Below are positions 16,626 through 25,666 of a stretch of 64,000 nt of DNA, in pieces (within the stretch, counting starts at the first letter, position 1; every line of letters begins with the position of its first letter). The stretch is from the NCBI RefSeq assembly GCF_051020515.1, contig NZ_CP194857.1, positions 1,860,001 to 1,924,000 on the forward strand. Reading direction: 5' to 3'. The notes beneath the pieces are model-generated. The model saw nothing but the letters and a program-made list of their open reading frames with translations. It did not search any database and had not been told where the DNA came from. Made by a program: the position numbers and the translations under genes. Source of the stretch: CALKWS01 sp051020515 (lineage in GTDB: Bacteria > Actinomycetota > Actinomycetes > Actinomycetales > Beutenbergiaceae).

Positions 16626-17724
16626 ATGCTCACTGCTGAACGCACCAACGACCTGCGGGTGCGCAGTATGCAGGCACTGCCCACACCGGCGCAGGTGCTC
16701 ACCGAGTTGCCGCTGCCCGCCGCGGGCGCCGACCTGGTCGCCCGCTCGCGCAGAGCAGCCCAGCGCATCCTGGACGGTTCCGATGACCGCTTGCTCGTCG
16801 TCGTCGGTCCCTGCTCGGTGCACGACCCCGCCGCCGCACTGGACTACGCGCGGCGGTTGGCGGTGCTGACCGAGGAGTTCGATGAGGACCTGCACGTGGT
16901 GATGCGGGTGTACTTCGAAAAGCCCCGGACCACCACGGGGTGGAAGGGCTGATCAACGATCCCGGGATGGACGGCAGTTACGACATCCCGCGCGGGTTGC
17001 GGCTGGCCCGACAGGTGCTGCTGGACGTGCTGGCCACCGGTGTGGGCGTGGCGTGTGAGTTCCTGGAGACCACCTCACCGCAGTACATCGCCGATACGGT
17101 CAGTTACGGCGCGATCGGGGCCCGCACCGTGGAGTCCCAGTTGCACCGCCAACTCGCCTCGGGGCTGTCGATGCCGATCGGCTTCAAGAACTCCTCCGAC
17201 GGCGACGTGCAGGTGGCCATCGACGGCGCCGTGGCCGCGGGTGCCGAGCAGACCTTCCTGGGCGTGGACGCCGGCGGGCGCAGCGCCGTGGTGCGCACCA
17301 TCGGCAACGCCGACGCGCACGTGATCCTGCGGGGTGGGCGCCGCGGCCCCAACTACGCCCCGCCGGCCCTGACCGATGCCCTGGACCTGCTGGAGCGGGG
17401 TGGGCGCCGTCGGCGGCTGGTGGTGGACGCCTCGCACGGCAACTCGGCAAGGACCACGTGCGCCAGGCCCAGGTGGCCGGGGAGATCGCCGCACAGGTGG
17501 CCACGGGCCAGGACGGCATCGCCGGGGTGATGCTGGAGAGCTTCCTGGTGGCGGGGCGCCAGCAGCCGGCGCCGGCCGGGTTGGTGTACGGACAGTCCGT
17601 CACCGATGCGTGCATGTCCTGGGAGACCACCGAGCAGGTGCTGGAGCAGTTGGCCGCGGCCGTCCGGGCCCGCCGGGCGGGTGCGCCCGCGACGGCGCCG
17701 GGTGAGGCACTGGTCGCCGGCTGA
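16626..17724 (+). CDS. aroG: 3-deoxy-7-phosphoheptulonate (DAHP) synthase, class I (two apparent frameshifts)
   Basis: The enzyme condenses PEP and erythrose 4-phosphate, the first step of the shikimate pathway. The class I AroG sequence is clear: VVVGPCSVHDPAAALDYA, VMRVYFEKPRTTTGWKGL, GSYDIPRGLRLAR, EFLETTSPQYIAD, ARTVESQLHR, SMPIGFKNSSDG and VVDASHGNS. Total length of about 365 aa is normal. The frame breaks near 16949 (GWKG then LINDPGMDG) and near 17447 (SHGNS then VRQAQVAGEIA); one base at each site restores it. The ATG at 16626 follows GAGAGGACCCCC. Regulation by the upstream attenuator is inferred. Confidence 0.92.
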
Positions 17725-17769
17725 CGGCCTCGCCGGCCGGCCCCCTCACCGCCCGGGTCCGCGCGGGCC

Positions 17770-18255
17770 TCAGCGGGCCAGCAGCGGTCCGCCGTCGGGG
17801 TGGTCGAGGAACGCGCGGGCGTCGGCGAGCCGCTCGATGGTGGACTCGGCCAGCGGCTCGGGCAGGTCCTGGGGTCGGAACCAGCCCACGGCCTCGGACT
17901 CGTCGTCGCCCACGCGGGCGGTGCCGGAGATGTAGTCGGCCACGAAGTTCAGGTTCAGGTACTGGGCGATGTCGCCGTTGCCGTGGGTGATCACCGGGGT
18001 AGCGCGGATCGAGGCCAGGGCACGCACCCGGGCGACCACGCCGGTCTCCTCGGTGATCTCCCGTTCGAGGGCCGGCACTGGTTCCTCCCCGGGCTCGGGG
18101 ATGCCGGAGATGACCGCCCACAACCCGTTGTCGGAGCGTTTGCCGAGCAGGATCGACCCGTCCTCGCGCAGGACGACCGCGCTGAGTCCGGGCAGCCACA
18201 GCAGGTCGTGACCGATCCGGGTGCGCAGGGTGCGGATGAACTCCGGGATGGGCAT
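17770..18255 (-). CDS. Nudix hydrolase
   Basis: This is a 161-aa protein with a complete Nudix box: G-x5-E-x7-REITEETGV, starting at GIPEPGE. It hydrolyses a nucleoside diphosphate linked to another moiety; the substrate is not deducible. The start MPIPEFIRTL at 18255 gives the usual length for this group, whose members begin with a short helix before the domain (LWLPGLSAVVLREDGSILLGKR). It is convergent with aroG. No operon partner is apparent. Confidence 0.88.
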   Translation of the reverse strand: MPIPEFIRTLRTRIGHDLLWLPGLSAVVLREDGSILLGKRSDNGLWAVISGIPEPGEEPVPALEREITEETGVVARVRALASIRATPVITHGNGDIAQYLNLNFVADYISGTARVGDDESEAVGWFRPQDLPEPLAESTIERLADARAFLDHPDGGPLLAR

Positions 18256-18406
18256 GCTGGTGAGCCTGCCATGATGGCCGGCGGCTGCGGCGCAGGATCG
18301 CCGCCAAGGGCCCCGATGGCGGAGCCTGGCGGTCAAGTGTCCCGATGGCGAGCCTGGCCGTCGAGGGCGAGCCTGCTGGCACTCGCCCTCGGCTGTCACG
18401 CTCGCC

Positions 18407-18470
18407 CTCGGCTCTCGGCTCTCGGCTCTCGGCTCTCGGCCCTCGGCTCCCGGCCCGGCCCTCGGCTCCC
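18407..18470. repeat. CTCGGCT short tandem repeat
   Basis: The 7-bp unit CTCGGCT is repeated about five times in a row from 18407, then in degenerate form (CTCGGCC, CTCGGCTCCCGG) to about 18470. It lies in the noncoding gap between the Nudix gene and the ROK gene. Such arrays can vary in copy number by slippage. Confidence 0.7.
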
Positions 18471-18531
18471 GGTGGCCGGGCCGACGCGAAGGCGTTGCAG
18501 GGTGATGAACCAGCCCACAGCCGTGGGCGGC

Positions 18532-19714
18532 TCAGGCGATGAGGGCGTCGATCTCGGCGGGGGAGAGGACGTGGTCGATCGCCATCGCGCTGGCTCCGAG
18601 CACGCCGGCGTTCTCCCGCCCCTTGGAGAGCACGATCTGCAGGTCCTGGGTGGCCAGCGGCAGTGAGCGCCGGTAGACCACCTCGCGGATCCCGGCGACC
18701 AGCTGCTCGCCGGCCTCGGCGAGGTTCCCCCCGATCACCACGATCGAGGGGTTCAGCAGGCTCACCGCGGCGGCCAGTACGGAGCCGATCTCCCGACCCG
18801 CCTGATACACCGCCCGGGCGGCGGCGGGGTCGCCGGAGCGCACCAGGGCGACCACGTCGGAACTGCTGCGGGCAGCCATGCCCTCCCGCGCCAGTGTCTC
18901 GGCGATGGCAGCACCCCCGGCGATCGCCTCCAGGCAGCCGAGGTTCCCCGCACCGGCACGGCACCTGCGCGCCGCTGGGCACCGCCACGTGCCCGATGTC
19001 CCCGGCCGAGCCCTGGGCCCCGCGGTGCAGCACTCCCTCGGAGATGATGCCCGCCCCGATCCCGGTGCCGAGCTTGACGAAGAGCATGTCCGCAACGTCG
19101 GGCCACCAGGTGCGGTGCTCACCCAGGGCCATGATGTTCACGTCGTTGTCCACCAGCACCGTGGTGCCCAGTCCGGCGGCCAGGATCCCCGGGACGTCGC
19201 TGTCGTCCCAGCCCGGCATGATCGGCGGGTTGATCGGGCGTCCGGTGGAGTGCTCCACCGGGCCGGGTAGGCCCACCCCGACCGCCGCCAGGTCGGTCAG
19301 GGTGCGACCGGCGGCGGCGGCCAGGTCCCGCCCGGCCGTCATCACGTGGGCCAGGACCGGCTCGGGTCCGTCGGCGATCGGTCGGGTGGCGTAGGTCTGG
19401 GCGAGCACGTTGGCGGCGAGGTCGGTCAGGGCGAGGCGGGCGTGGGTGGCGCCGAGGTCCACCGCAAGGACCACGCGGACATCCGGCTGGAAGGCGAAGG
19501 TGGTGGGCGGACGGCCGCCGGTCGAACTGGCCTCACCGGCGGGGGCGATCAGGCCCGCGGCGAGGAGGGAGTCGATCCTGGCGGCGATGGTGGAGCGGGA
19601 CTGGCCGGTGATGCTGACCAACTCCGCGCGGGTGCGGGCGGACCCGTTGCGGAACAACTGGAACAACTCACCCGCACCCGTGGTCCGGGTGGCCAGTCGC
19701 ACCGGTTGGCTCAT
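18532..19714 (-). CDS. ROK family transcriptional regulator (apparent frameshift near 18955)
   Basis: A winged-helix N-terminus (RTRAELVSITGQSRSTIAARIDSLLAAGLI) precedes a ROK sugar-kinase-like domain: AVDLGATHARLALTDL for phosphate binding, VGVGLPGPV, LVDNDVNIMALGEH, KLGTGIGAGIISEG and GDIGHVAV. The zinc-binding segment (CRCGxxGCLE) is split by a frame break near 18955: CRCG is read in one frame and NLGCLEAIAGGAAIAE in the next. Total is about 393 aa. NagC/XylR-type ROK regulators respond to sugars. There is no adjacent sugar operon to suggest a ligand. Confidence 0.87.
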
Positions 19715-19738
19715 GGTCTCAGTGAATCACGAAGCACG

Positions 19739-19775
19739 AGGGCCCTGACCTGCACATGGTGCAGATCAGGGCCCT
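19739..19775 (-). terminator. Terminator hairpin after tRNA-Pro
   Basis: A 17-bp stem (19739-19755 with 19759-19775, one mismatch, 3-nt loop) lies just downstream of the leftward tRNA-Pro and just upstream of the ROK start. The stem begins AGGGCCCTGA. It should separate tRNA transcription from the ROK gene. Confidence 0.65.
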
Positions 19776-19781
19776 CCATCG

Positions 19782-19855
19782 TCGGGGTGGCGGGATTTGA
19801 ACCCACGACCTCCTCGTCCCGAACGAGGCGCGCTACCAAGCTGCGCCACACCCCG
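19782..19855 (-). tRNA. tRNA-Pro (anticodon CGG)
   Basis: Read on the minus strand, a 7-bp acceptor stem CGGGGTG/CACCCCG, a D arm, an anticodon stem CCTCG/CGAGG with loop TTCGGGA (anticodon CGG) and a T arm GTGGG-TTCAAAT-CCCGC form a complete cloverleaf with discriminator A at 19782. CCA is not encoded. Confidence 0.95.
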
Positions 19856-19862
19856 AGCCCGG

Positions 19863-20930
19863 TCAGGATAGCCGAGGTGAGCACCCGAGGTGAAATTGTG
19901 TCTGGGTGGGACTGATCACTCCGCCGGGGACGGTGATCAGCCTCGCGGGACAAGGGGTCAGCAGGGTGGCCTCAGGACGGCACGCCAGCCGCACCGGCGT
20001 GTAGGGGGAGGTGCCCAGACCGGCGCTGACGTGCAGCCAGATGGAACGGGCGTCCTGGCCCGGCTTGGCGCCCGGCCAGCGGTGCAGACCCTTGGCCATG
20101 GCCGGCGGCAGGTCGCAATTGGTCACCAGCGCCCCGTACCCGGGCACGCACACCTGCCCGCCATGGGTGTGTCCGGCCAGGACAATGTCCGCCCCGTCGG
20201 CACGCATCGCTCCCAGCACCCGGGCGTAGGGGGCGTGGGTGACGCCCAAGCGCAGCACCGCGCGGTCGTGCTCGCGGGAGGCGGCCGACGGCGGGTGCTC
20301 GGCCCGGGTGGAAGCGGACGACGGCGGGTGGTCCGGTGGCGGCAGTTCGTCTCGGTGCAGGTGTGGGTCGTCCACACCGACCAGGGCCACATCCAGGTCC
20401 CCGAGCCTGAGCCGGTCGCGCCTGTTGGTCAGATCCGACCAGCCGTGTGCCCGCAGCGCGGCGCCGAGTTCCTCCCCAGGCAGGCGCGGGGCAGAGGGGG
20501 GCGTGCCCGAGCGACGGGGCCGCAGGTAACGCAGCGGGTTCTTCGGCACCGGGGCGTAGTAGTCGTTGGAGCCCATCACGAAGGCGCCGGGGGTGCCCAG
20601 GAGCGGTTCGAGGGCCTCCAGCACCACCGGCAGCGCGCGGGCGTGGGCCATGTTGTCCCCGGTGTTGATGACCAGGTCAGGGCGTAGATCCGCGAGCGCG
20701 CGCACCCACGCGATCCGGCGCCGGTGCTCGGGGAGCAGATGCAGGTCGGAGATGTGCAGCAGCCGCACCGGGTCCGCGCCGGCAGGCAGCACCGGTACCT
20801 CCACCCGGCGCAGCGCGTACCAGTGCGCCTCGAGAAGCGACCATGCCAGCACGCCGGCACCGGCGCTCATCAGTGCCGCGGCGGCGGTGCCCAGGCGCCG
20901 GCCCGGGCGGGCAGTTCGCACCGGCGCCAT
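19863..20930 (-). CDS. Metallophosphoesterase
   Basis: The 355-aa protein has an N-terminal hydrophobic helix (ALMSAGAGVLAWSLLEAHWYA), then the calcineurin-like metal motifs in order: ISDLHLLP, NTGDNMAHA, MGSNDYY and GHTHGGQVCVPG. The HTH and GND-type residues are intact. It lies 17 bp downstream of ponA on the same strand, the arrangement I recall for Rv3682-Rv3683 in M. tuberculosis, so a role at the envelope is plausible. The last 30 codons run close to the tRNA-Pro gene and look non-conserved. Confidence 0.85.
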   Translation of the reverse strand: MAPVRTARPGRRLGTAAAALMSAGAGVLAWSLLEAHWYALRRVEVPVLPAGADPVRLLHISDLHLLPEHRRRIAWVRALADLRPDLVINTGDNMAHARALPVVLEALEPLLGTPGAFVMGSNDYYAPVPKNPLRYLRPRRSGTPPSAPRLPGEELGAALRAHGWSDLTNRRDRLRLGDLDVALVGVDDPHLHRDELPPPDHPPSSASTRAEHPPSAASREHDRAVLRLGVTHAPYARVLGAMRADGADIVLAGHTHGGQVCVPGYGALVTNCDLPPAMAKGLHRWPGAKPGQDARSIWLHVSAGLGTSPYTPVRLACRPEATLLTPCPARLITVPGGVISPTQTQFHLGCSPRLS

Positions 20931-20947
20931 CGCAGCCCCGGTGGTGC

Positions 20948-23490
20948 TCAGCCTCCACCCCTGCCGCCACCGCGGTTGCCGCGTTCACCCGGGCGGGAGT
21001 CCTCGCCGTCGTCGCGCCAGGACGGGCCCCGGTTGTGACCACGGTCCGCGCCGCCATGGCCCCGGGCGGACGCGTCGGCGTTTCCGCCACCGCGGGAGCG
21101 GGCGTCGGTGTCACCGTCACCGGAGTCCTCATCGCCGGAGTCGCCGTCGTCGTCCTCGTTCGAGGCACTCTGGCTCGGTCGCAGAGTGATCGTCGACCCG
21201 GGTTGTACCCGGGACCCCGACACAGGCTCGGTCGCGCCGACGTCGCCGTCGTCGGCCCAACTGTTGTCCACCGGATCGCCCACATTCACCTCGAAGCCCT
21301 CGGACTCCAGGTACGTTGTGGCGCCATCGATACCCCAGCCGACCACGTTGGGCACCGGCACCCGGTCACCGTAGATCTGACGCTCGGTCGCCTCGGGGAA
21401 ACTCTCCGCGGGCAGTCCGTCCACGGCCTGTGCCATGTACCGCTGCCAGATCGGTACCGGTAGCACGCTGGAGTACACCCGGGGGTAGTAGCGGCCGTTG
21501 ATGGTGGTCCCGATCATCGGTACGCCACCCTCGGAGTGGCCCACCCACACCGCGGTGGCCAGTTGCGGCACGTAACCGACGAACCAGGCGGCGGTGTTGT
21601 CGTTGGAGGTCCCGGTCTTGCCGGCCGCGGCCCGTCCGGGCAGCGCCGCGCCGGAAGCGGTGCCCTGGGACTGACCGACCACCTGCTGCAGGGAGTGGTT
21701 CAAGCCGTTGACCACGTCGGCGTCCAGGCGTTGTTCGCAGCCGGCCTCGGGCACAGGCAACTCCTCGCCGTCTGCGTCGGTGATGCTGGTGATCGCGATC
21801 GGCTGGCAGTAGGTTCCGCCGGAGGCGAAGGTCGCGAAGGAGGAGGCCATGGTCAGGGGTGCGATGTAGTTCGCACCGAGCACCATCGAAGGCGTCAACT
21901 CCAAGGGCCGCCCATCCGGGGCGGTACCGTTGCCCACATGCAGGCCGGTGGAGCGGCGATCGATCTCATCGACGCCGCACACGTCCATCTGGTTGGCCAT
22001 GTCGACGAACGCGGTGTTCACCGACCGGGTGGTGGCCTCCTGCACGCTCATCATTCCGGTGCCGATGCCCTCGATGTTGCGGGGGTCGTAATCGGCCGCC
22101 ACATCCGGCGCGCAACTGAAGTTCCAGGAACTACGCGGGAAGTGCTGGCCCTGGGAGCCATCCACCCGGTCGGCCAGGGAGTTGCCTTGACGCAGCCACT
22201 CAGCTAGTACATACACCTTGAAGGTCGAACCGGTCTGGAACCCGTCACCCCCGCCGTAGGCGCGATCGACGTTGAAGTTCACCTCGGTGTTGCGGGTGGC
22301 ATCCTCTTCCGGCCTGCCGTAGTCGGTGTTCTGGGCCATCGCCTTGATCTCACCGGTCCCGGGCTCCACGGTGGAGATCGCCGTCGACACCCCGGAGGGA
22401 TCATCGGCGGGAATGGCATCCATCACGGTCTGGTGCGCCTGCTCCTGCATGCCCAGGTCGATCGTGGTGTGGATCTCCAGGCCGCCGCGCAGGAGCAACT
22501 GGCGCCGTTCGGTTTCGGTATCCCCGAACGCGGGATCATTGGTGATGATGCGGGTGACGAAGTCGCAGAAGTAGGCCGCATGCTCCGCGGCGCCACACCC
22601 GGTGGGGGGGGGGTGATGTCGAGCATGTCCTCCACGTTGGTGGCGACGGCCTCGTCGTACTCGTCCTGGGTGATGAAGTCTTCCTCGAACATGCGGCTGA
22701 GCACACGGTCCCGGCGCACCTGGGCGTTCTCCGGGTGGGCCTGCGGGTTCCACCGGGCGGGGGACTGGGTGACGCCGGCCAGCAGCGCGGACTCGACGAT
22801 GTTCAGGTCCGCAGCGCCCTTGTTGAAGAAGTACCGGGCGGCGACCTCCACCCCGTACTGGGACGGGCCGAACTGGGCGATATTGAGGTAGCCCTCGAGG
22901 ATCTCGTCCTTCGTGCGCACCCGCTCCAGGGCGATGGCGAGTTTGGCCTCCCGCAACTTGCGTCCCAGGGTGGCCGCCCGGGCGGCTTCGACGGCCTCGG
23001 CATCATTGGCGATCTGCCCGGCTTCGATCAGCACGTTCTTGACGTACTGCTGGGTCAGGGTGGAGCCACCCTGGACGGTGTTGCTGGTCAGGTTCGTCAC
23101 GGCCGCGCGCATCAGACCCTCGGGGTCCACGCCCCCGTGCTCATAGAAGCGGTGGTCCTCGATGGCGATCACCGCGTCCGCCATGTGCGGGGAGATCTCC
23201 TCCAGCGGCACCACGATGCGGTTCTGGGCGTAGTAGGTGGTCAGGAGCGTGCCGTCCGCGGAGTACATCCGGGACTGCTCGGAGACCCGTTCGCTGCCCA
23301 GGTCCTCGGGGAGTTCGTCGAAGAGTTCGGTGGAGGCGTTGGCGGTGGCCCCGACAGCGGCGACCATCGGCATCACCAGCCCTGCAGTGAGCACTCCACC
23401 GGTTGCTGCCACCAGCACGAATGCCAGGAACAACGACAGCAACTGAGCGGGATTCACCGCCCGCGAACTACGGGATCGAGGCGTGGCCAT
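20948..23490 (-). CDS. ponA2: Class A penicillin-binding protein with PASTA domain (apparent frameshift at a G-run near 22606)
   Basis: This is a bifunctional peptidoglycan synthase. After an N-terminal membrane anchor come the glycosyltransferase motifs (AIEDHRFYEHGGVD; GGSTLTQQYVKN; KLAIALERVRTKDEILEGYLN; RYFFNKG) and the transpeptidase motifs (SxxK in GSTFK, SVN in TRSVNTAF, KTGTSNDNTAAWFVGY). One PASTA domain (VPNVVGWGIDGATTYLESEGF) and an Asp/Gly/Arg-rich tail follow. The frame breaks in a run of ten Gs at about 22602-22613, between TPPPPGV and the second half. ATG 23490 has TAGGCT 6 nt upstream (leaderless). It is divergent from whiB. Confidence 0.92.
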
Positions 23491-23747
23491 CCCACTAGCC
23501 TACGATGCGCACGCGCATGTGAGCCGTCGGCGGGGCCGGATCGCCCATTGCGTGCCACACATCCGGATAAGGTTCACGATTCCTTCACGGCGCTCCTCCA
23601 TGGCGGGAGGTGGTTCGGTGCGCTCGCCCGGGCACCTTCCCGTGGGGCCACGACCGCACCGGAGAGGCATATTGCCGGCCCGTCAATGACCGACCCGGGC
23701 GAGGGCGGCGGAAGGTCGGGTTTGGCAAACCATGCCGCGGTACCTTA

Positions 23748-23761
23748 TGTTCTCAAGAACA
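23748..23761. promoter_or_regulatory. Perfect palindrome upstream of whiB
   Basis: TGTTCT-CA-AGAACA at 23748-23761 is a perfect 6+2+6 inverted repeat in the 330-bp gap between the divergent ponA and whiB genes, about 60 bp before the whiB start. It looks like a binding site for a dimeric regulator. It does not match the CRP or LexA consensus that I know for this phylum. Confidence 0.45.
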
Positions 23762-23819
23762 GGTAAAGTGCGAAGCGGTATAGGGGCCGCTTTCACCCCT
23801 CAACGTGGAGGTTCTTGCG

Positions 23820-24170
23820 ATGAGTGTGGACATCGATCAGAGTTGGACGGCCCGTGCGGCCTGCGCCAAGGAAGCACCGGACGATTTGTTCGTCCAGGGT
23901 GCTGCGCAGCGGTCGGCACGAGAGATCTGTTTTTCATGCACGGTCCGCACCGAGTGTCTGGCGGATGCGCTGGACAATCGAATCCAGTTCGGGGTCTGGG
24001 GCGGGATGACCGAGCGGGAACGCCGCGCACTGCTGCGCCGCAGTCCCGAGGTGGGGTCTTGGTCGGAGTTGCTGGAGGGGCTCGATGGCAACGACCTCGA
24101 CGTGCTGCTCGGACAGCGCTGGGGACTTGGCCGGAACCGGCGCAACGTAGCGCGGGCCGCCGGCAGTTAG
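23820..24170 (+). CDS. WhiB-family iron-sulfur transcription factor (WhiB4-like)
   Basis: The 116-aa protein has the four iron-sulfur ligand cysteines at C15, C37, C40 and C46 (CFSCTVRTEC) and the WhiB turn GVWGGMTERERR, followed by a C-terminal basic stretch (GRNRRN). The start ATG 23820 follows GGAGG. Its position next to and divergent from ponA2 matches whiB4 (Rv3681c) in M. tuberculosis, where the protein responds to redox stress. The whiB4 assignment rests on neighbourhood rather than a tree. Confidence 0.9.
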   Translation: MSVDIDQSWTARAACAKEAPDDLFVQGAAQRSAREICFSCTVRTECLADALDNRIQFGVWGGMTERERRALLRRSPEVGSWSELLEGLDGNDLDVLLGQRWGLGRNRRNVARAAGS

Positions 24171-24244
24171 TGCGCCTGACCGTTCGTCGGTGGGCGGGGC
24201 GGGTCCGAGCGAGCCCGGTGCGCGCGCTGCCGTAGGATCGGCCC

Positions 24245-24406
24245 ATGGCTACTTGGGAGTACGCAACGATTCCGTTGATCATCCACAACACCAAGGCGAT
24301 CCTGGACCAGTGGGGTGCCGACGGCTGGGAACTCGTACAGGTCGTGCCCGGTCCGGAAGGGACCAACAACCTGGTTGCCTACCTGAAGCGGGAGAAGAGC
24401 GAATGA
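24245..24406 (+). CDS. DUF4177 small protein
   Basis: A 53-codon gene reads MATWEYATIPLII, then ILDQWGADGWELVQVVPGPEG and a Lys/Glu-rich end. The WEY...GADGWELVQV pattern is the DUF4177 signature. TAGGAT lies 6 nt before the ATG, a leaderless start. Its TGA overlaps the ridA ATG, so the two are coupled. Small DUF4177 proteins beside ridA are conserved in Actinobacteria; function unknown. Confidence 0.8.
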   Translation: MATWEYATIPLIIHNTKAILDQWGADGWELVQVVPGPEGTNNLVAYLKREKSE

Positions 24407-24861
24407 GCGTGTCGGCGCGCCTGGCTGAACTGGGCATCGAACTGCCGGAGGTGGTCGCGCCGCTGGCCGCCTACACTCCGGCGATCCGCCATGGCGACCT
24501 GGTGTTCACCTCCGGGCAGCTCCCCGTTGTCGGTGGCGAACTGCAGGCCGCCGGCAAGGTAGGGGGGGAGATCAGCCCCGAGTACGGCTATGACCTCGCC
24601 CGGCTGTGCGCCCTGAACGGGGTCGCGGCGGCCGCCCACATCGCCGGTGACGTGGATCAGCTCAGTGGCGTGGTCAAGGTGGTCGGATTCGTCAACTCAG
24701 CCCCGGACTTCAGCGGCCAGCCCGGCGTCATCAACGGTGCCTCGGAGGCGTTGCAGGAGATCTTCGGCGACGCCGGTGTGCACGCCCGCTCCGCCGTCGG
24801 TGTGGCGGCGTTGCCGCTGGGAGCCCCGGTCGAGGTGGAGTTCGTCTTCTCCCTCTCCTGA
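24403..24861 (+). CDS. ridA: RidA family protein (reactive intermediate deaminase)
   Basis: The 152-aa protein has the RidA/YjgF fold signature: YTPAIRHGDLVFTSGQLPVVGGEL near residues 26-50, NGVAAAAHIAGDVDQLSGVVKVVGFVNS and the C-terminal ARSAVGVAALPLGAPVEVEFVF. RidA proteins hydrolyse reactive enamine/imine intermediates from PLP enzymes. The catalytic-site Arg equivalent (HARSAVGV) is present. The ATG overlaps the DUF4177 stop. It is convergent with crp. Confidence 0.88.
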   Translation: MSVSARLAELGIELPEVVAPLAAYTPAIRHGDLVFTSGQLPVVGGELQAAGKVGGEISPEYGYDLARLCALNGVAAAAHIAGDVDQLSGVVKVVGFVNSAPDFSGQPGVINGASEALQEIFGDAGVHARSAVGVAALPLGAPVEVEFVFSLS

Positions 24862-24891
24862 GCGTCCCTCGCCAGAGCGTCCGGGTGCTGG

Positions 24892-25571
24892 TTAGCGGGC
24901 GCGGCGGCGGAGCCGCTCGATGTCGATGAGGGTGACGCTGCGTCCGTGTAGTTGCAACCAGCCGCGGGAGGAGAACTCCGCCAGCGCCTTGTTCACCGTC
25001 TCCCGGGTGGCGCCGACCAGTTGGGCCAGTTCCTCCTGGGTCAGGTCGTGGGTCACGCGCACCCCGTGATCGGTCTGCTGGCCGAACCGGCGGCCCAGGT
25101 CCAGCAACGCCCGGGCCACCCGGCCGGGAACGTCGGAGAAGATCAGCGAGGAGACCGTGTTGTTCGTGCGCCGCAACCGCTGGGCCAGGGAACGCAGCAG
25201 GTGCTGGGAGATCTCGGGGCGTTCATCGAGCACACGCAGCAACTCGGTGTGGCTCAGTTCGGCCAGCTCGGTGGTGGCCAGCGCCGTGGCGGTCGCGGTG
25301 CGCGCGCCCGGATCGTAGAGCGAGACCTCACCCAGGATCTCCCCGGGACCAAGGATGGCCAGCAGGTGCTCACGGCCATCCGGCGCGGTGTGCCCGAGTT
25401 TGACCTTGCCCGAGGCCACGATGAACAGCCGGTCGCCCGGGGAGCCCTCGTGGAAGATCTCTCCTCCCCGCGCCGGAAGGTCAGGTCGGTCATCTTGGCC
25501 CGCACCGCGGCGAAGCTTTCGTCGTTCAGCTCGGCGAAGAGCGGCGCTGCGCGCACCACGGCCTCGTTCAT
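24892..25571 (-). CDS. crp: Crp/Fnr family regulator, CRP-like (apparent frameshift near 25467)
   Basis: An N-terminal cyclic-nucleotide-binding domain (APLFAELNDESFAAVRAKMTDLTFRRGE; then GKVKLGHTAPDGREHLLAILGPGEILGEVSLYD) is followed by a C-terminal HTH (LTQEELAQLVGATRETVNKALAEFSSRGWLQL) that matches actinobacterial CRP. The frame breaks after RRGEE near 25460-25470; one base joins the parts. ATG 25571 begins MNEAVVRAAP, the usual actinobacterial CRP start, about 225 aa in all. A CRP-like site upstream suggests autoregulation. Confidence 0.9.
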
Positions 25572-25601
25572 CGAAGGATCCCTTTCATCGTGTGCACCGT
25601 C

Positions 25602-25617
25602 TGTGAGGTATTCCACA
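25602..25617 (-). promoter_or_regulatory. CRP-like binding site upstream of crp
   Basis: TGTGAGGTATTCCACA matches the CRP consensus TGTGA-N6-TCACA with a single mismatch. It ends about 31 bp before the crp start codon, a position suited to autoregulation. Confidence 0.6.
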
Positions 25618-25666
25618 GTGTGTCATGAGATGGCGCTCGCGCAGGTCAGGACGGCGCGCCGCGTCC

